The notes under the pieces were generated by a model. That model did no database searches. It saw only the letters and a program-made list of their open reading frames with translations, and was not told the DNA's origin. Made by a program: the position numbers and the translations under genes. From the NCBI RefSeq assembly GCF_007744255.1, contig NZ_CP036267.1, forward strand, positions 5,158,001 to 5,222,000: a DNA stretch of 64,000 nt. Direction: 5' to 3'. Of this stretch, positions 26,958-35,348 are shown in pieces. Positions within the stretch are counted from its first letter, which is position 1; each line of letters starts with the position of its first letter. Source of the stretch: Thalassoglobus polymorphus (GTDB lineage Bacteria; Planctomycetota; Planctomycetia; Planctomycetales; Planctomycetaceae).

Positions 26958-27071
26958 CAAATCCGCTTCTATCCGCGAATTCTCAAAAGGGGTTTCTGTT
27001 TTGCCGCGTCAGGCTCTGACTTTTTTATGTCAGCACCATTTCTTCACCGGGACGGAAAGCACGAATACGCA

Positions 27072-27275
27072 CTACGAAAATTCCCCGATTAATGTTCGAG
27101 ATCTCCTTCGAGAATTCAGAGGCTCTCGTCGAACGCCCTCTCTACGAACTCGAGAAACGCGAGTCTCTTCGAGTTGTTCATCTTCCAAGTCATCTGAGTC
27201 GAAGCAACGGCCCCCTTCGTTTTCCCACCGTTCCAATTCCATCAAGGCAGCTTCCTTCAATTTTTCCTGTTCCAT
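27072..27275 (-). CDS. small charged hypothetical protein
   Basis: 67 residues, very rich in Glu, Arg and Asp (MEQEKLKEAALMELERWENE; FDSDDLEDEQLEETRVSRVR). GAAGGAG lies 8 nt upstream of ATG 27275, a strong ribosome site that supports translation. It has no hydrophobic segment and I recognise no family. It sits between dps and the HAD-ATPase gene in the stress cluster. Confidence 0.5.
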   Translation of the reverse strand: MEQEKLKEAALMELERWENEGGRCFDSDDLEDEQLEETRVSRVRREGVRREPLNSRRRSRTLIGEFS

Positions 27276-27329
27276 CTGAATACTCCTTCAGGTCAAAGTT
27301 TATTGAGCGTCCTTCGGTTTCGCACAATG

Positions 27330-27436
27330 CTAGAGCTGTTTGCTCTACCGTGTGCCCGTGAAGAACACATCTCTCTAGCAAAAATGCTGTTCGCCACGAG
27401 GCAGATCCTGCAAACCAATTCGAAAGATGCTCTAGA
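27330..27436 (+). repeat. family B repeat, full copy
   Basis: CTAGAGCTGTTTGCTCTACC, GTGTGCCCGTGAAGAACAC, ATCTCTCTAG, GCCACGAGGCAGATCCTGC, AAACCAATTCGAAAGATGC, TCTAGAA. With the copy at 58060 this defines the family. It is followed (27440-27490) by two copies of AGTTGGCAGCATCAA. Confidence 0.9.
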
Positions 27437-27549
27437 ACCGCAAGCATCAACACGAGTTGGCAGCATCAATTCCAGTTGGCAGCATCAATATTTTTCACAT
27501 CAACGTTTGCTGCATCATGCAATTGATGGCATCATCCATTGCGCTACTT

Positions 27550-29286
27550 TCAACGACTCTCGTACCGCTTCTCAACCGTCTCACTAAAACGGTTCATGAA
27601 TCGTTCTACTAACCCATCTGCTTTCAATTCTGATTCGAGTTGCCGAATGTCGTTGGCAAGACTGTGATCACCAAACACGGTGGCGATCCAACGTGAAAAA
27701 TCATGGTGGCAACAATGACCAAGTAGAACATCCGATGGGACATGCTTGGCAGCGACAGCCAGTTCTTGCAAAGTTGCCGCTGACTGTCCCACAGGCTCTC
27801 CCTGGTTTGTAAAGACGAATTCCTCTTCCTTTGAGACAGGAATTTCGTAGTACTTTGTACGATGACGCACATGAGCGGTCAGCCGAGGGGCCACAATGAA
27901 GCGACGCAGTTGTCCGTTTGTCTCCTCTGTCGGAGGGAGTAACGCAGCTTCGCTGATATTCAGACTGGCGAGTTCCTCGTACCAGTCGTGCGAGTCGACA
28001 TAGTGATCACTCTTTTGATCCAGAAGATCACGCAGGACATCGACTTCATCCTGTTCTGCAAGACGTGTCACTGCGATCACATCAATTTCTTTGAGCACCT
28101 CAATCGGTAATTGCGATGGTCGGTATGTCACCAACATGTAACCATCAAGCTGAAAGTCCAACAAACGCCGCCCGAGCGCACCACCGAGAAAGTAGTGACA
28201 CTCATCGAGCATGATTCGATGGGGGAACCCGCGTTCCCGCCGGTGTTGGGCAACCAGCGGAAGGTGATGCTCGATGTACTCACACTTTGCCCCATGATCC
28301 AGATGAGACAAATTCAAAACAACGTTGATCCCCTGTTGCAGTAACATTTTTAAATCGTCTCCGTGTGGCAGCATACGACCACCACCAAGCACAACGGTAT
28401 TCGGCAGTAATGCCAGGCTGCTGTAATCACCTTCGGGATCAAAGACATGAACGGTGTATCCCTGAAGTATCTGCTGCTCGACCAGCATTCCTGCAAGCCA
28501 CGACTTGCCACTGAAAGAGTCACCAGCAACCAGGATGTTGCGACTCCGAATCTGTATCTCAAACGGTGGTTGCCCCTCGACCTCTTCGAGCACCACCTTG
28601 CGATGGCTGGACGACTCTGCAGGAATACGAATGTCTACGCAAATCTGTTCGAGATAATCCGCGACGGCATCCGGGCCATCGCCGACAATCACATCGTCGG
28701 CAGCTTCCTTAAGTCGAGACGATCCCCATGAGACGGCAACACCATGTTCGCAAACTGCTAACAGTTCGTGATCATTTTCTGCATCTCCAATCCCGACAGC
28801 GTTGTGAAGGGACACTCCCAAGGTGTCCAGAAGATGACGCAACCCACTCGACTTACTGATCGACGCAGGCAATAGCATCATTCGCCCTCGGTTGAAAGTA
28901 ATCGCCAACGGAAGTTCCAGTTCACGAATGAGCGAAATCGCAATATCCGCGAACTCGGCCTCCATTTCGACGACGCAACGCCCCACTTTAAAGTCGAGTC
29001 CTCGCTTCGTCAGTTTTTCAATAAGACACATTGGGGGAGGAGTTCCAAGCAGCGTGATGTGTCCACTCGGAAGTGCAACGACTGCACCATTTTCGGCAAC
29101 GACTCCATCGACAAAATCAAGACTACCTGCAACGCTTCGCAGCTCAGAAAGAATCCGTCCAGTGACGATCACCACGAGCAGACCCTGTTTGCGAGCCTTC
29201 GCAATTGCAGCACGGACAGCCGGGCTTAACACTCCATCTTTGGCAACTGTTCCGTCATAGTCGGTCGCAATCACTCGAAGTCTCAT
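27550..29286 (-). CDS. HAD phosphatase-P-loop ATPase fusion protein
   Basis: 578 residues. The N-terminal ~220 are a Cof-type HAD hydrolase: TDYDGT (Asp9, Asp11), VTGR (41-44), a Lys in ISKSSG, and GDAENDHEL (167-175). Residues about 245-480 are a DUF87/HerA-like ATPase: Walker A GDSFSGKS (255-262), VFDPEGDYSSL, Walker B IMLDE (Asp361, Glu362), and TYRPSQLP. A final helical segment (about 500-578) is unassigned. HerA-like ATPases usually move DNA or act in signalling; coupling one to a small-molecule phosphatase is unusual. RBS GGAG lies close to the ATG. Confidence 0.8.
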   Translation of the reverse strand: MRLRVIATDYDGTVAKDGVLSPAVRAAIAKARKQGLLVVIVTGRILSELRSVAGSLDFVDGVVAENGAVVALPSGHITLLGTPPPMCLIEKLTKRGLDFKVGRCVVEMEAEFADIAISLIRELELPLAITFNRGRMMLLPASISKSSGLRHLLDTLGVSLHNAVGIGDAENDHELLAVCEHGVAVSWGSSRLKEAADDVIVGDGPDAVADYLEQICVDIRIPAESSSHRKVVLEEVEGQPPFEIQIRSRNILVAGDSFSGKSWLAGMLVEQQILQGYTVHVFDPEGDYSSLALLPNTVVLGGGRMLPHGDDLKMLLQQGINVVLNLSHLDHGAKCEYIEHHLPLVAQHRRERGFPHRIMLDECHYFLGGALGRRLLDFQLDGYMLVTYRPSQLPIEVLKEIDVIAVTRLAEQDEVDVLRDLLDQKSDHYVDSHDWYEELASLNISEAALLPPTEETNGQLRRFIVAPRLTAHVRHRTKYYEIPVSKEEEFVFTNQGEPVGQSAATLQELAVAAKHVPSDVLLGHCCHHDFSRWIATVFGDHSLANDIRQLESELKADGLVERFMNRFSETVEKRYESR

Positions 29287-29305
29287 TACAGGCTCCTTAG
29301 ACGAT

Positions 29306-29390
29306 TAAAGCATTCTCGATGCTTGCTGTGCCCGCAAAGATCACTCTCACGATTCATGACCTGCCTGCTACGAGGCAGCATGCGAACCCC
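29306..29390 (+). repeat. family B repeat, degenerate
   Basis: AAAGCATTCTCGATGCTTGC (hairpin), TGTGCCCGCAAAG, then GCTACGAGGCAGCATGCG. Module order and spacing follow family B. Confidence 0.5.
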
Positions 29391-29446
29391 AAACTTGGAT
29401 AGACTCGAAATCTCCCCTTCTTCAGTCTATGTGAACATCTCGGGAA

Positions 29447-30136
29447 TCACTTTGTCTGCCCACGCGAAAACAGACGAGGATTGCGGGCAATGAATCGTTG
29501 AATTCCCCGGTCGATGATCGATTCATAACCGCGAACCATATAGATGTAGCCAACCACCGAGACGATCAACGCTCCAATTGCGTCGACGATTAAATCAATC
29601 ATCGTGTCAGTCAGCCCAGACGGATCACCCCACATCGGTTTTTGCATATTCATTCCGAAGTATTGATCCATCGTGAATTCAAAAATCTCCCAAATGGCCC
29701 CGACCGATAGTGCAAAACAGAATGCAAAGAAAGCGACAAAACCGGGTCGCATTTGCAGGTCAATTTGTGGTGTCTCATTCAAGACATAAATCAGCAATAC
29801 TCCCAACACCCCCAGCAGCCCACCAGAAGTGCCATGGAGCGCGATGTCCCACCACCAGAACGTATTATAGTAATCACGAACTTCACCAAGGAAGAGTGAC
29901 GCAATAATGAATGCAATCGTCAAGACTTCGAACTCAGGCGGGACATGCACATCAGCTCGACGAGCCAGGATTGCGGGCAAGTATGTCAAAAGCAGAATTC
30001 CAGAGGCAATGACAACATTGCCCCATAACTGTTCGGCCGCTTCCACTCCAATGCCAACGACAAGGAACAGACGCAACAGGATCGTCAGACGTCGCTGGAT
30101 GCGGTCATAATTCGAATTGTGAGGTAATTTCTCCAT
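29447..30136 (-). CDS. DUF2238 (YjdF-like) membrane protein
   Basis: 229 residues with about six helices. Conserved blocks are WWWDIALHGTSGGLLGVLGV, VGAIWEIFEFTMDQYFG and DTMIDLIVDAIGALIVSVVG, the polar intramembrane residues typical of the DUF2238 family. Function is not known. It lies in the stress cluster with its own upstream spacer of repeats. Confidence 0.82.
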   Translation of the reverse strand: MEKLPHNSNYDRIQRRLTILLRLFLVVGIGVEAAEQLWGNVVIASGILLLTYLPAILARRADVHVPPEFEVLTIAFIIASLFLGEVRDYYNTFWWWDIALHGTSGGLLGVLGVLLIYVLNETPQIDLQMRPGFVAFFAFCFALSVGAIWEIFEFTMDQYFGMNMQKPMWGDPSGLTDTMIDLIVDAIGALIVSVVGYIYMVRGYESIIDRGIQRFIARNPRLFSRGQTK

Positions 30137-30153
30137 AACATTAACAAAGCTTT

Positions 30154-30223
30154 TCTAGAACACTTACGTGCATCCTGTGTCCGCGATTGAGCGCCTTGTC
30201 ATTTGCCACGAGACAGGGCTGCT
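30154..30223 (+). repeat. family B repeat, degenerate
   Basis: TCTAGAACACTTACGTGCAT, CCTGTGTCCGCGATTGAG, TTGCCACGAGACAGGGCTGC. It lies just upstream of the DUF2238 gene start. Confidence 0.5.
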
Positions 30224-30420
30224 ACACCTTTACCAAAACCGCGCTAGTAGGGCTGAACAGACTCTTTCTCGTACTGGACGGAGGACGTCCTGGTAAAAAA
30301 CATTCTACACGAAAACAAGAAAGATCATTCTGTTTTAAAGCAATTTCTATGCCTGTGTGTTCCAGGCTTGGCGTGCCGGTGAGATCCACTTTCATGAATT
30401 CTCGAACGGCCTGCCACGAG

Positions 30421-30524
30421 AGCATCTTTCGAATTGAAGTTCATGTCCTGCCTCGTGGCGAACAACAACTTCATCAGAGAAACACGTTCTTCGCAGAAGC
30501 ACGGAAGAGCAAACTGCTCAAACA
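30421..30524 (-). repeat. family B repeat, full-length
   Basis: Minus strand: TTTGAGCAGTTTGCTCTTCC, GTGCTTCTGCGAAGAACGTG, GCCACGAGGCAGGACATG, AATTCGAAAGATGCTC. It covers all modules of the 27330 and 58060 copies with scattered substitutions. Copy A4 lies 30 bp further on. Confidence 0.75.
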
Positions 30525-30553
30525 GGACGTAGAGACCAATCTCGGACTTACTC

Positions 30554-30634
30554 TTGAACCAGTCCGAAAGCCTCTGGAGCAGCCACTTTCCTCAACGTTT
30601 GAGAGAGCAATTTCACGTTTCAGGATCAGTTTTA
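30554..30634 (+). repeat. family A foldback repeat, copy A4
   Basis: TGAACCAGTCCGAAAGCCTC, CTCAACGTTTGAGAGAGC, TTCAGGATCAGTTTTA. Ends are slightly decayed. Lies 47 bp beyond the 3' end of the universal stress protein gene. Confidence 0.9.
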
Positions 30635-30681
30635 ACACTGTAAAAAATGGTGTTTCGAGGCACATTCCTGTTCGGCACAAA

Positions 30682-31608
30682 TCACCCGCCTCGTGCCGAA
30701 GACTGCCCAACCTGAGACTCTTGTTCTCGAAACAATTTCGAGTCTTCGACCTCATTCACTGGCACAGTGAGCACGCTGCAGCGTGCTTCCCGAATAACAC
30801 TTCGGCTCACACTGCCCAAGCTGTCTCGCTTTCCGAGCAGCACCAAATCTGTTTCTAAATAATTTGCACGCTGTACAACTTGCTCCGACGGAATCCCCTG
30901 AGCAGTTTCCAAGGTGACATCGAATCCGCTGAGCTCGTCCTCGATCAACTCGATAAACCGGGACTCAACCGAGAGGGACTGAAGATTCTTCAGGATTTCC
31001 TTAAAATGAGGCCTCTTCCCCAAAGCAGATTCAGAGAAATCGTGCGATGACTCATAAACATGAAGTAAACGGTACGAAGGGCGGCAGTCATCGTTTAACC
31101 ACGTCATCGCTGGGGTGATGGCAAACGAATGATCGTAAAAATCATGCGGCACCAAAACTGTCTGAGGTCTGAATGAATCGCTCTCCGCTGTGCGACGAAA
31201 CAGCAGAACGGGCACCGATGAGTCCCGAACGATTCGATCAGCGAAGCTTCCGAGAACCATTTTGGAAAGCGACGTCCGCCCGCGCGGGGAGATCACAACT
31301 AAATCAATGTTGAGCTCCTGCTCAATTGCTCTTTGGCGGGTCCGTGTCCAACGACTTCGCTGTAAGTTCGTACGAACATCAACGTTCGAAAACAGAGAAT
31401 GATTCCGAACCTCTTCGGCGAGTGCCACTTCGAGCGTGTCGAACAAAGTCTCTTGCGACGCCTGCGAAAGCACGCTCGGAATCGCTCCAGAGAAATGGAC
31501 GAGGTGGAGAGTCGCCTGATGTCTTTCTGCCAACTCAGCAGCACACCCATAAGCTTTGCGAGCATGATCCGAAAAGTCGGTTGTCAGGATAATCTGATTC
31601 AGGTTCAT
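30682..31608 (-). CDS. universal stress protein with two UspA domains
   Basis: 308 residues: domain 1 about 1-145 (ILTTDFSDHARKAYGCAAEL; GRTSLSKMVLGSFADRIVRD), domain 2 about 155-295 (VLVPHDFYDHSFAI; LVLLGKRDSLGSVSRSVIRE). Domain 1 keeps a G-x9-GS-like ATP loop; domain 2 ends with RCSVLTVPV, the last strand of the fold. Tandem Usp proteins act in starvation, hypoxia or dormancy responses. It is in the stress cluster with HPF and Rnk. Upstream are three short direct repeats and degenerate repeat A8. Confidence 0.9.
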   Translation of the reverse strand: MNLNQIILTTDFSDHARKAYGCAAELAERHQATLHLVHFSGAIPSVLSQASQETLFDTLEVALAEEVRNHSLFSNVDVRTNLQRSRWTRTRQRAIEQELNIDLVVISPRGRTSLSKMVLGSFADRIVRDSSVPVLLFRRTAESDSFRPQTVLVPHDFYDHSFAITPAMTWLNDDCRPSYRLLHVYESSHDFSESALGKRPHFKEILKNLQSLSVESRFIELIEDELSGFDVTLETAQGIPSEQVVQRANYLETDLVLLGKRDSLGSVSRSVIREARCSVLTVPVNEVEDSKLFREQESQVGQSSARGG

Positions 31609-31677
31609 GGATCACTTTCTTCGAGTAGTCGATGTCTTCACCGGCCCGAATAGGTGATGTAAAACTAGCTGGTTTGA

Positions 31678-31715
31678 CAGCCAGCACTGAACTGCCAGCG
31701 CTGAATAGCCAGCAC
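31678..31715. repeat. three short direct repeats upstream of usp
   Basis: GCCAGC(A/G)CTGAA occurs three times about 14 bp apart (near 31678, 31693 and 31708), about 70-100 bp before the usp start codon. Direct repeats in this position could be activator sites or simple slippage. Confidence 0.6.
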
Positions 31716-31719
31716 TGAA

Positions 31720-31800
31720 TAGAACTGATCCTGAAAGCTGAACTTGCCTTCTCATACACTAAGGAAGGCGAACATTTCATTCGTTTCTGGACTGATTCTA
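31720..31800 (-). repeat. family A repeat, degenerate copy A8
   Basis: TAGAACTGATCCTGAAAGC at one end and CTGGACTGATTCTA at the other, with CTTCTCATACACTAAGGAAG where the central palindrome should be. Full length retained. The rest of the 568-bp spacer to the HPF gene (31801-32176) holds no gene I can recognise. Confidence 0.65.
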
Positions 31801-32083
31801 ATTCATGTCCTTGTGGATTCGTTCCAGAAGCAACTCTTCACTAAGACTCGCCGGCAAGGGGATTCCCTTTCGGCGACTGGCCTAAGGCCTTGGATCAATT
31901 TGCTGCTTGAACGGTTCTTTACTTCTTGAATTACGACTGTGACTTCCGGAAAATTCATGGCGACGCAAGCTTCATCACGACGTGAAACGACCGCTTCCGC
32001 ACTGAATTTTCTAAGGCCACTACTCTCTCGCCACTTGAGCTAACACTTCACCAGAGCGAAATTGAGTGAACACAAAATGAAGC

Positions 32084-32109
32084 GGGTCACGGGTTCAATG
32101 CCGTGACCC
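32084..32109 (-). terminator. possible terminator of the HPF gene
   Basis: A perfect 9-bp stem GGGTCACGG / CCGTGACCC with an 8-nt loop, 68 bp beyond the HPF stop on the minus strand. The minus-strand tail CTTCATTTTG is only moderately T-rich. Confidence 0.45.
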
Positions 32110-32176
32110 ACTCGTGTCACTTGCAGTCAACTATTGAGAGACTTCTAAAGGAAAAAGGTAACATGAGAAGACGTCG

Positions 32177-32539
32177 TTAACTCGAAGAGAGTTCTAACTC
32201 AGGCTCATGCCGATCTTTCGTTTGACGCATCCGCAAAGCCTTCGGACGCTTCAGTTTCGTCACGACAATGCGGCGTACTTTATCTGCTGCCTGCGTGAAG
32301 GCTGTCCATCGATTTTCATGCGTCGAAGTTGCGACAACCTCTCCAAAACGAGGCATCACCAAACTGATACGGCATTGCTGATCGACTCCCCCACGAGGGC
32401 CATTCTCATCGGTCAGTGTAATCGTCACGCTGGAAATTCGATTCGAAAATCGATCCAGTGTTTTGGCGATATGGTTAAGAGCTGAGTCTTGGAAGTGATG
32501 ACGTTTTGCTTCGATTGGAGCATTGACGTTAATCTTCAT
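32177..32539 (-). CDS. hpf: HPF/RaiA-type ribosome hibernation factor
   Basis: 120 residues, one S30AE domain: MKINVNAPIEAKRHHFQDSA, then SVTITLTDENGPRGGVDQQC, with a basic C-terminus (TKLKRPKALRMRQTKD). Short form without the dimerisation tail of long HPF. It is expected to bind the 30S decoding centre and inactivate ribosomes on nutrient limitation. ATG 32539 is chosen because AAGGAGAG lies 7 nt upstream; an in-frame extension to 32578 lacks support. It follows rnk by 76 bp on the same strand. Confidence 0.9.
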   Translation of the reverse strand: MKINVNAPIEAKRHHFQDSALNHIAKTLDRFSNRISSVTITLTDENGPRGGVDQQCRISLVMPRFGEVVATSTHENRWTAFTQAADKVRRIVVTKLKRPKALRMRQTKDRHEPELELSSS

Positions 32540-32615
32540 TAAAACTCTCCTTTGATGAGAAGGGAAAAATTTGATCACGACCCGTTAATGATTCCAGGTC
32601 GGATCATGAAACTAT

Positions 32616-33032
32616 TTAAGCGGTCACTCCGTCGCGTTCGGGTTGAAAAACTAATTCATCGATACGAACAGAGATCGTCCCGCTTGGGACCTGCCACCGA
32701 ACAAGATCGCCAACTCGGTAACCAAGAATTGCGGTTCCGATCGGGGCAAGTACTGAAAGTTTGTCCTCTGCGATATTTGCTTCTTTAGGATAGACGAGAG
32801 TGTAAGTGTCAACTTCTTTGGTCCGCGTGTCGCGCAATCTCACAGTTGAATTCATCGTGACGACATCAGGAGGAATTTCCTTCGGTGCAACAATCTCCGC
32901 GACGTTCAATTCGTCTTTCAACGATTGAAGGTAGGGCTTATCACTGAATGCGGCTGCGAACTTACTGAAGAAAAGGTTCCTCAATCGTTCGTGATCTTCT
33001 TTGCTGATAATGATTTTTCGTTTGGCAGCCAT
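32616..33032 (-). CDS. rnk: Rnk/GreA-C-like RNA polymerase-binding regulator
   Basis: 138 residues, matching Rnk length (136 in E. coli). The N-terminal coiled coil (about 10-45) is followed by a GreA/GreB C-terminal FKBP-like domain with VTMNSTVRLRDTRTKEVDTY, VLAPIGTAILGYRVGD and a final VRIDELVFQPE. Rnk proteins bind polymerase in competition with Gre factors. ATG 33032 is supported by AGGAG 7 nt upstream; a longer open frame upstream encodes a hydrophobic tract without Rnk similarity. Confidence 0.9.
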   Translation of the reverse strand: MAAKRKIIISKEDHERLRNLFFSKFAAAFSDKPYLQSLKDELNVAEIVAPKEIPPDVVTMNSTVRLRDTRTKEVDTYTLVYPKEANIAEDKLSVLAPIGTAILGYRVGDLVRWQVPSGTISVRIDELVFQPERDGVTA

Positions 33033-33221
33033 GCGAATACTCCTGCCTACATTGTTGTAATTGGAATCAAAAAGAACTCTGAAATAAGAAATGCGATAGT
33101 GAAAGCACAGGGCCAAAAGAGCCAACCTGAGCAAGAACCTCCACATCGACGACTTGAACTCAACACTTAAAATGCAAATGTGACTTCAAAGTCATCTGTC
33201 ACAGACGAAGGTCTTTTTGTT

Positions 33222-33338
33222 CTACTTCTTCTTCCCGGCTGATGTTGGCTGGAAAGCAGGTTCGCAGAACGGACTCGCTTCGATCTGAAAATGCACGACG
33301 TGCGAATCAGGCTTGAAAACATGTAGTGTTGAAGACAT
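33222..33338 (-). CDS. 38-residue protein behind a sigma-54 promoter
   Basis: Encodes MSSTLHVFKPDSHVVHFQIE followed by ASPFCEPAFQPTSAGKKK. GAGGAAA lies 6 nt upstream of ATG 33338, and a sigma-54 -24/-12 element is about 40 bp upstream (33376-33391). It is hydrophilic with one Cys and a Lys-rich tail; no family is recognised. The short length makes this tentative, but promoter, ribosome site and start codon are correctly spaced. Confidence 0.5.
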   Translation of the reverse strand: MSSTLHVFKPDSHVVHFQIEASPFCEPAFQPTSAGKKK

Positions 33339-33375
33339 GGTTTTCCTCGCTGCTGGTTGTCATACCAGTACATAA

Positions 33376-33391
33376 TGCAACAAGTGGACCA
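33376..33391 (-). promoter_or_regulatory. sigma-54 promoter of the 38-residue ORF
   Basis: Minus-strand TGGTCCA-CTTG-TTGCA. The -12 half is perfect and the -24 half keeps TGG and the sixth-position C. Predicted start near 33365, 27 nt before ATG 33338. Confidence 0.6.
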
Positions 33392-33477
33392 AAAGACTCG
33401 ACGCCGTTGAAATTTCATTCAAGAGGGTCGAAACACTCAAATTCCCAGAGGAATCACAGTTTTCGGCACGAAAACCT

Positions 33478-33840
33478 TCAGGAGGCCCGAACCCTGGAGG
33501 CCGCATCGGTCAACTCAGAATGACCCCTGTCGCCCGGAGTTGACGCTGGCTCACCAGTCTGTTCTGGCTGCGGATGTGCAATCGAGAAGCTGACGGGGTT
33601 TCCCTCAACCTGCAGTTGAAGTTGCGTTTCAGAAAAAAGTCGTTGCTTGCTGCCGAGCTGTTTTAACGCTTGAATCGCCAGTTGAATTCCGTAGTAGCTG
33701 CGGGCATTTCCCTGAACAATCATGCAGTCATCAGCCAAGTCGAGCGTCACTCCGCGAACCAGCCCGTTTGTCTCATGATGAATCGTTCTGCCAAAAGAAT
33801 TGAGAAGTTCGTTGCGGTCGCTCCATTGATCGAGAGACAT
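33478..33840 (-). CDS. BON-like small protein
   Basis: 120 residues starting MSLDQWSDRNELLNSFGRTI. Residues about 12-75 resemble a BON domain: GLVRGVTLDLADDCMIVQGN and YGIQLAIQALKQL give the strand-strand-helix pattern with the central V-x-G. The C-terminal third is polar and probably disordered. No signal peptide. ATG 33840 is chosen because the predicted sigma-54 start (33882) gives a 42-nt leader and AAGGATGGA precedes it; upstream in-frame ATGs would leave almost no leader. Confidence 0.62.
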   Translation of the reverse strand: MSLDQWSDRNELLNSFGRTIHHETNGLVRGVTLDLADDCMIVQGNARSYYGIQLAIQALKQLGSKQRLFSETQLQLQVEGNPVSFSIAHPQPEQTGEPASTPGDRGHSELTDAASRVRAS

Positions 33841-33892
33841 GTTTTCCATCCTTGTCATAAAGAGTTGTGTTATCATCACAACCTCTTGACTA

Positions 33893-33908
33893 GGCAAACT
33901 CGATGCCG
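33893..33908 (-). promoter_or_regulatory. sigma-54 promoter of the BON-like gene
   Basis: Minus-strand CGGCATC-GAGT-TTGCC, with GG and GC invariants at the right spacing, CGGCA at -24 and TTGC at -12. It lies directly between the sigma-54 activator gene and the BON-like gene. Confidence 0.68.
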
Positions 33909-33947
33909 CTTTGCACCAATTTCAAATGGAATCTTCCGATCAGGTTT

Positions 33948-35348
33948 TCACTTCCGAAATGTTGCAGCGTCAAGTCCGTGTCGACTCAGCAATTTGTGCA
34001 TTCCCTGACGTGACAATCCTGCTTGACGGGCTGCTTGCGACACATTCCCGCCGTGCTTTTCGAGCAGAACCGTCAAGTAAGTATGATCAGCGTTGTCGAG
34101 AGCTTCCTCACGAGAAATTTCCGCGAGAACAGAAACAGACCTGAATGCGTTTCCCGCCGTCTCGCGGACCTGTTTCGGTAAGTCTGTCAGTTGAACGGTT
34201 TCTGTTCGGGTTAAGGCGACTGCTCGTTCGAGAACGTTACGAAGCTCACGAATGTTGCCTGGCCATTCATAGCGAAGAAAACAGGCCACAACTTCATCGG
34301 AGAAACCGGTAATCCGTCTCTCACCTTCCTGGAAGTCCCTTAAAAAACGCTCCGCTAACAACATGACGTCCTCACCACGTTCCCGCAGTGGTGGTAAATC
34401 AAGGTGGAGCACTCCCAGCCGATAGAAGAGATCTTGTCGAAATCGCCCTGCGTTGACTTCTTCAAGTAAATCGCGATTTGTCGCACTGATGTAACGAGTA
34501 TTCACTCTCCGCAATTCGTTCTTCCCGACAGGCGTAAACGCTTGCTCCTGCACGGCACGTAAAAGCTTCGCCTGAGAGGCCATCGGCAACTCGCCGAGTT
34601 CATCAAAGAACGCAGTCCCGCGATCACTTCGGCTCAGCAAGCCTTCCTGATCTTTCACTGCACCAGTAAACGCCCCTTTGGCGTGACCAAACAAGACAGA
34701 CTCAAAGAGCGACTCTGGAATGGCGGTGCAATCGATAATCTGGAAGTTATGGGCGCCTCGCCGACTGTGATTATGGATCGCCTGAGCAATGACCTCCTTG
34801 CCTGTGCCGCTTTCTCCGGTAATCAAGACATTTGTGTCAGTCTGGGCGACACGGTCAACAATCTCCAAGACTTCCTGCATCGGCTCGCTGCGACCGATGA
34901 TCTCCGGGAATTTGGCTGACAAATCCTCGTGACTCGATTCAGACCTTGGAGCTGGGGGAGTCTCTACCACTGGCTGGGCAAGCACGCGACGAACGCTCGC
35001 CAACAGGTCTTCATACTTCACCGGCTTCAGAAGATAATCAGCGATGCCAAGCCGTACACTCTCAATCGCTGTCGGTAAGGAGGGTACGCCTGTAATGACG
35101 ATGAGTGGAATATCCGGCCATTGCATCCGCCCCTGCTGCAACAACTCGAGCTTTAAATTGCCTGGCATGTTCAGGTCAGAGAGAATCAGATCGAACGACT
35201 CGCGGCGAAGCCTCTCCATGGCTGCATTTCCGTCTGGCACACAAACACATTCATAACCTGCCTGACGTAACAACTGACCAGTTGTTCGCAAATAGAGTGG
35301 TTCGTCGTCAGCGATGAGAATTCGCTTCACTTTGTGTTGATCATTCAT
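33948..35348 (-). CDS. NtrC-family sigma-54-dependent response regulator
   Basis: 466 residues. Receiver domain (about 8-122) with Asp14/Asp15, phosphoacceptor Asp58 (SDLNMPG) and Lys in LLKPVK. AAA+ domain (about 145-385) with Walker A GESGTGKE, the sigma-54 contact loop GAFTGA, and Walker B-type [12 protein letters not shown]-terminal Fis-type HTH with [20 protein letters not shown]. It should hydrolyse ATP to open sigma-54 promoters. Its start overlaps the kinase gene by 8 bp. The sigma-54 sites nearby are plausible targets. Confidence 0.95.
   Translation of the reverse strand: MNDQHKVKRILIADDEPLYLRTTGQLLRQAGYECVCVPDGNAAMERLRRESFDLILSDLNMPGNLKLELLQQGRMQWPDIPLIVITGVPSLPTAIESVRLGIADYLLKPVKYEDLLASVRRVLAQPVVETPPAPRSESSHEDLSAKFPEIIGRSEPMQEVLEIVDRVAQTDTNVLITGESGTGKEVIAQAIHNHSRRGAHNFQIIDCTAIPESLFESVLFGHAKGAFTGAVKDQEGLLSRSDRGTAFFDELGELPMASQAKLLRAVQEQAFTPVGKNELRRVNTRYISATNRDLLEEVNAGRFRQDLFYRLGVLHLDLPPLRERGEDVMLLAERFLRDFQEGERRITGFSDEVVACFLRYEWPGNIRELRNVLERAVALTRTETVQLTDLPKQVRETAGNAFRSVSVLAEISREEALDNADHTYLTVLLEKHGGNVSQAARQAGLSRQGMHKLLSRHGLDAATFRK

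Noticed and set aside
31660-31715. Sigma-54 promoter upstream of usp (TGGCAGTTCAGTGCT on the minus strand)
   Set aside because: The GG and GC dinucleotides are one base too close together compared with the invariant sigma-54 spacing.
33167-33418. 83-codon frame on the minus strand overlapping the 38-residue ORF
   Set aside because: No ribosome site, odd composition, and its start lies upstream of the sigma-54 promoter that fits the shorter ORF.
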